A stretch of 8,083 nucleotides of DNA from positions 1-8,083 of the forward strand of contig NZ_JAVMKF010000048.1 of assembly GCF_031732815.1 (NCBI RefSeq). Reading direction: 5' to 3'. How positions within the stretch are numbered: position 1 is the first letter of the stretch; the number at the start of each line of letters is the position of its first letter. A program made the translations under genes and the position numbers. This stretch comes from Accumulibacter sp031732815. GTDB taxonomy: Bacteria; Pseudomonadota; Gammaproteobacteria; Burkholderiales; Rhodocyclaceae. Under the pieces are notes generated by a model. That model saw only the letters and a list, made by a program, of their open reading frames with translations. It was not told the origin of the DNA and ran no database searches. Shown here one piece after another: positions 5,349 through 8,083 of this stretch.

Positions 5349-6856
5349 CGACGAACGAACTGCTGCCGCTTCTCGTGCTGCTTTCCTCGCTGCTGCCGGG
5401 GCTGGTGATCTTTGCACTACCCGAGGCCTGGCATGGCCTGCGTACGACGCTCAACCTCTTTGGCGCCCTCGCCAAGATCGTGCTCGTCGGCCTGCTGCTT
5501 GCCGGCGTGCAGGCAGGGGAGGTCTACGGCTTCCGTCACGTGGTCGCCCCGGGGCTGGAACTCGTCTTCAAGGCCGATGCGCTGGGACTGCTATTCATCA
5601 CGCTTTCCACCGTGCTCTGGCTGTTCACCACGCTTTACGCGATCGGCTATCTGGAGGGCGCGCCACACCGCAGCCGCTTCTTCGGCTTTTTCAGCCTATG
5701 CGTGACGGCGACCATCGGTATTGCAATGGCCGGCAACCTGTTTACGTTCTTCGTTTTCTACGAGCTGCTGACGCTCGCCACTTTTCCGCTCGTTGCGCAT
5801 CGCGGCACGCCGGACGCGAAGCGCGGCGCGACCGTCTATCTTGGCTACACGCTGGTCGGTGGCGCAGCACTACTCGCCGGCATCGTCTGGCTGGAAAGCC
5901 TTTCGCATCACACCGGGTTCACGCACGGCGGTTTTGTGGCGACGCTGCTGCCGGGCAATGAAGGGGCGTTGAAAGCCATTTTCGTGCTGTTGATCGCTGG
6001 AGTCGGTGTCAAAGCAGCGATCGTTCCCCTGCATGGCTGGCTACCGAAAGCGATGGTTGCGCCGGCACCGGTGTCTGCGCTGCTGCATGCCGTGGCCGTG
6101 GTCAAGGCGGGCGCTTTCGGCATAGTGCGCATCGTTTACGAGGTTTATGGCGCGGAGACGGCACATGCACTCGGATTGATGACACCCCTTGCCGTCCTTG
6201 CCGCAATCACCATTCTGTGGGGCAGCCTGCGCGCCCTGTTTCAGAACGAACTGAAGAAACGGCTGGCCTACTCGACGGTGAGCCAGGTCTCCTACATCGT
6301 GCTCGGTACCGCACTATTTGGCCCGATTGGCACGATAGGCGGGTTGGTGCACCTTGTGCATCAGGGCGTAATGAAGATCACGCTCTTTTTCGCCGCCGGA
6401 ACTTACGCGGAGACTCTCGGTATCCACAAGATCAGCGAAATGGATGGAGTCGGCCGGCGCATGCCGCTTACCACGATGGCATTTTCTCTGGGGGCTCTGG
6501 GGATGATGGGGGCGCCGCTCACCGCGGGCGCAGTCAGCAAGGCCTGGCTGGGCGATGGCGCGGTGGCTGCCAGTATGGATTGGGCTGTTTGGGTGCTGAC
6601 TGTGTCGAGCCTTCTCAACGCAGCCTACTTTCTTCCGATTCTGTGGCGGGCCTGGGTGCGCAAATCGCCCGAGCATTGGCCGGATGAACATATCGTTCGC
6701 CGCGGATATGTCGAGACGCACTGGCTGCTGCTGATACCGCTGCTCGTCACGGCAGCGCTGTCGGTGCTCTTCGGCGTGCTTCCCGCTGACATGGCAAGTC
6801 CGCTTTCGTGGGCGCAGATGATTGCCGAACGGGAATACTTTCTACCGCAGAGATGA
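5345..6856 (+). CDS. Second proton-conducting antiporter subunit (MnhA N-module / MnhD-like)
   Basis: A 503-residue polytopic membrane protein of the NuoL/M/N-MrpA/D family. Family residues visible are Glu140 in FFVFYELLTLATFPL (helix 5), Lys223 in AGVGVKAAIVPLHGWLP (helix 7), Lys254 in AVAVVKAGAFG (helix 8), His336 and His339 ahead of QGVMKITLFFAAG, and Lys399 in APLTAGAVSKAWL (helix 12). It lacks the DUF4040 and MbhE parts found at the C-terminus of classical MnhA; these are encoded upstream, so this gene probably fills the MnhA antiporter role. By length alone it could equally be called a second MnhD. It starts on an ATGA shared with mnhD and ends on an ATGA shared with the diguanylate cyclase gene. 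Confidence 0.9.
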   Translation: MTTNELLPLLVLLSSLLPGLVIFALPEAWHGLRTTLNLFGALAKIVLVGLLLAGVQAGEVYGFRHVVAPGLELVFKADALGLLFITLSTVLWLFTTLYAIGYLEGAPHRSRFFGFFSLCVTATIGIAMAGNLFTFFVFYELLTLATFPLVAHRGTPDAKRGATVYLGYTLVGGAALLAGIVWLESLSHHTGFTHGGFVATLLPGNEGALKAIFVLLIAGVGVKAAIVPLHGWLPKAMVAPAPVSALLHAVAVVKAGAFGIVRIVYEVYGAETAHALGLMTPLAVLAAITILWGSLRALFQNELKKRLAYSTVSQVSYIVLGTALFGPIGTIGGLVHLVHQGVMKITLFFAAGTYAETLGIHKISEMDGVGRRMPLTTMAFSLGALGMMGAPLTAGAVSKAWLGDGAVAASMDWAVWVLTVSSLLNAAYFLPILWRAWVRKSPEHWPDEHIVRRGYVETHWLLLIPLLVTAALSVLFGVLPADMASPLSWAQMIAEREYFLPQR

Positions 6857-7695
6857 AGCCCGTACCGCCACTGCTCGCCCGTCCGCACCCGGGGCTTGTG
6901 CTTCTCGTCGCGATGGCACTGGCGCTTGTTGTGACCTGGCTGCACCTGCGCTCCGGTCTGGCCTATGAATTCCACCTTTTCTTTGGTCTGCCGGTGCTGC
7001 TGGTGGCGTGGTACGGAGGGATGGCTGCGGGCATCGCAACGGCGCTTGCCGTTGTTGGCCTCTGGTTCGCGGCCGATCTGCGGCTAGTAGGCGTACAGGG
7101 GGATTTTCTGCCGCTGCTTTTCAATAGCGGCATCCGGCTCGTACTTTTCATCGTCGCGGCGTGTGCATTTGGCAGCCTGCGCCGGGTACTCGAACGCGAG
7201 TCGCGACTCGCCCGCGAGGATGCGCTGACCGGGCTGTGCAACCGCCGCGAGTTCCTCGAACAGGGCGAGCATATGCTGGCGCTGGCAGCGCGGCAGGAAA
7301 TCCCGGTGACGGCAGTGTTCATTGACCTCGACTACTTCAAGGAGGTGAATGACAGCCTCGGCCACGAGACCGGCGATGCTGCGTTGGTTGCTGTTGCCGG
7401 AGTGCTGCGCAGCCACCTGCGCGCAAGCGATATTGGTGGCCGGCTAGGCGGCGATGAGTTCGCACTGCTGCTGCCGGGCATGAATTCGGCGGGCGTGCGC
7501 GGTTATGTCGAGCGCCTGCGCCACGATCTTCTCGATGCGATGGCGGCACGCGACTGGCCAGTGCGCTTCTCTATCGGGGTTGCCATCCATGTCCGCACGC
7601 CGTCCGACATTGCACAACTGATCGCGGGTGCCGATGCGCTGATGTACGAGGTCAAGCGCAGTGGGCGAAATGGGTGGTTGCAGCGGGAATACTGA
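6853..7695 (+). CDS. Membrane-anchored diguanylate cyclase (GGDEF)
   Basis: A 280-residue protein. Residues about 14-107 form roughly four membrane helices, with FGLPVLLVAWYGGMAAG (44-60) typical of a small membrane sensor module found ahead of GGDEF and kinase domains; I cannot name it. A short linker helix (108-122) leads to the GGDEF domain: DALTGLCNRREF (123-134), the metal-binding FIDLDYFKEVND (156-167) with Asp158, and the intact active site GGDEF (199-203). The inhibitory site RxxD is present as RASD (190-193), five residues before GGDEF, so product feedback is expected. There is no EAL domain. The enzyme should make c-di-GMP from two GTP at the inner membrane. The start is ATG 6853, sharing ATGA with the antiporter gene before it. 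The ribosome-binding site is poor, so coupled translation is likely. Confidence 0.93.
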   Translation: MKPVPPLLARPHPGLVLLVAMALALVVTWLHLRSGLAYEFHLFFGLPVLLVAWYGGMAAGIATALAVVGLWFAADLRLVGVQGDFLPLLFNSGIRLVLFIVAACAFGSLRRVLERESRLAREDALTGLCNRREFLEQGEHMLALAARQEIPVTAVFIDLDYFKEVNDSLGHETGDAALVAVAGVLRSHLRASDIGGRLGGDEFALLLPGMNSAGVRGYVERLRHDLLDAMAARDWPVRFSIGVAIHVRTPSDIAQLIAGADALMYEVKRSGRNGWLQREY

Positions 7696-7698
7696 GTG

Positions 7699-7745
7699 TG
7701 TGGCAAAGTCTGGCGAACGCACTTGGCACCTTGCGGTCTGCCACA
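7699..7745 (+). other. Weak inverted repeat after the cyclase gene
   Basis: TGTGGCA (7699-7705) pairs perfectly with TGCCACA (7739-7745) across a 33-base gap. There is no T-run directly after it; a short T5 comes about 17 bases later (7762-7766). It may help end the operon transcript, but it is not a clean intrinsic terminator. Confidence 0.25.
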
Positions 7746-7762
7746 TGTTGCTGCTGCGCGCT

Positions 7763-7791
7763 TTTTCCCGGATGGATGAGCGTCGTAGAAT
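7763..7791 (+). promoter_or_regulatory. Candidate promoter for the rhodanese-like gene
   Basis: TAGAAT at 7786-7791 matches the -10 consensus at five of six bases. A weak -35-like TTTTCC lies 17 bases upstream (7763-7768). The start codon is 24 bases after the -10 box, which would give a short leader with the ribosome-binding site. Confidence 0.35.
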
Positions 7792-7815
7792 AGCCCCCTC
7801 TTGCGGAGAGTTGCC

Positions 7816-8083
7816 ATGAAGTCTTTTATTCCCCTGCTCGTTGCCTTGGTCGTATCCCTTCCCTTGCGTGCCGAAGTCATCGATATCAGCAATGCGGAGC
7901 TGGCACGCCTTGCCGTGGCCGGTGTGCCGATCGTCGACATCCGCACGGAAGGAGAGTGGAAGGAAACCGGCGTCGTACCGGGCAGCCAGATGATCACCCT
8001 TTTCGACGAGCGCGGTCGCCCCGATCCAGCCTGGCTGGAGAAGGTACGCGCGGTGGCGAAGCCGGACCAGCCGGTGGTCGTCA
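7816..8083 (+). CDS. Exported rhodanese-like protein, 5' part only
   Basis: Eighty-nine codons are visible before the window ends. GGAGAG at 7805-7810 is a clear ribosome-binding site 5 bases ahead of ATG 7816. Residues 1-19 form a signal peptide: a Lys, a hydrophobic core (FIPLLVALVVSLPL) and a likely cleavage after RA. The mature part begins EVIDISNAEL and carries the rhodanese entry motif VPIVDIRTEGEWKETGVVPG (37-56), with the conserved Asp41 and Arg43 and the E-W pair. The active-site loop that would hold the catalytic Cys lies beyond the window, so sulfurtransferase activity cannot be judged. It probably acts in the periplasm. It has its own leader and candidate promoter and appears separate from the antiporter operon. 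Confidence 0.88.
   Translation, partial: MKSFIPLLVALVVSLPLRAEVIDISNAELARLAVAGVPIVDIRTEGEWKETGVVPGSQMITLFDERGRPDPAWLEKVRAVAKPDQPVVV

Noticed and set aside
3392..6856. Part of respiratory complex I or a membrane-bound hydrogenase
   Set aside because: NuoK- and NuoL/M/N-like subunits are present, but with MrpE, F, G and B partners and no catalytic, quinone-binding or Fe-S subunit in the window. An Mrp-type antiporter is the better reading.
7724..7735. Possible sigma-54 promoter (TTGGCACCTTGC)
   Set aside because: The TGGCAC and TTGC elements are only one base apart, where the -24/-12 arrangement needs five.
1..8083. CRISPR arrays, tRNA or rRNA genes, insertion sequences
   Set aside because: No spaced repeat array, tRNA-like cloverleaf, rRNA segment or transposase frame was seen on either strand.

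Overview
The window is a dense, GC-rich, single-strand bacterial gene block. Every gene I can support reads on the + strand. Protein style, codon use and the short ATGA overlaps suggest a betaproteobacterium, perhaps of the Rhodocyclales type. That taxonomic guess is inference only; the window holds no rRNA or marker gene.

Layout. (1) 1-312: no convincing gene; it holds three tandem 10-bp repeats and a possible -10 box. (2) 313-1218: a two-domain universal stress protein, visibly less GC-rich than what follows. (3) 1337-6856: eight tightly overlapping genes for a Mrp/Mnh-type multisubunit cation/proton antiporter, in the order E, F, G, DUF4040 (MbhD-like), B (with an MbhE-like N-terminus), C, D, and a second large NuoL/M/N-type antiporter subunit. 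(4) 6853-7695: a membrane-anchored diguanylate cyclase (GGDEF), whose start overlaps the last antiporter gene by ATGA. (5) 7696-7815: an intergenic gap with a weak inverted repeat and a candidate promoter. (6) 7816-end: the first 89 codons of an exported rhodanese-like protein, cut off by the window end.

How the genes work together. The eight antiporter genes contain every building block of a classical seven-subunit Mrp complex, but the usual giant MnhA is taken apart. Its antiporter module is the last gene, its DUF4040 domain is a separate small gene, and its MbhE-like part is the N-terminus of MnhB. This is the gene order of the membrane module of Mbh/Mbx respiratory complexes, yet no hydrogenase or other redox subunit is present here. 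The expected role is exchange of Na+ (or another monovalent cation) for H+ at the inner membrane, serving pH and sodium homeostasis. The co-translated diguanylate cyclase may tie c-di-GMP signalling to the same conditions.

Most notable structure. A near-perfect long inverted repeat (2335-2399; 21-bp arms with one mismatch, extending inward almost to the centre) lies inside the C-terminal coding part of mnhG and looks like a palindromic element accommodated in frame. The C-terminal tails of MnhC (purine-rich repeat plus a 14-bp palindrome) and MnhD (four 12-bp units) also carry repeat-like sequence. Conserved domain cores are intact throughout, so the repeats are confined to variable tails.
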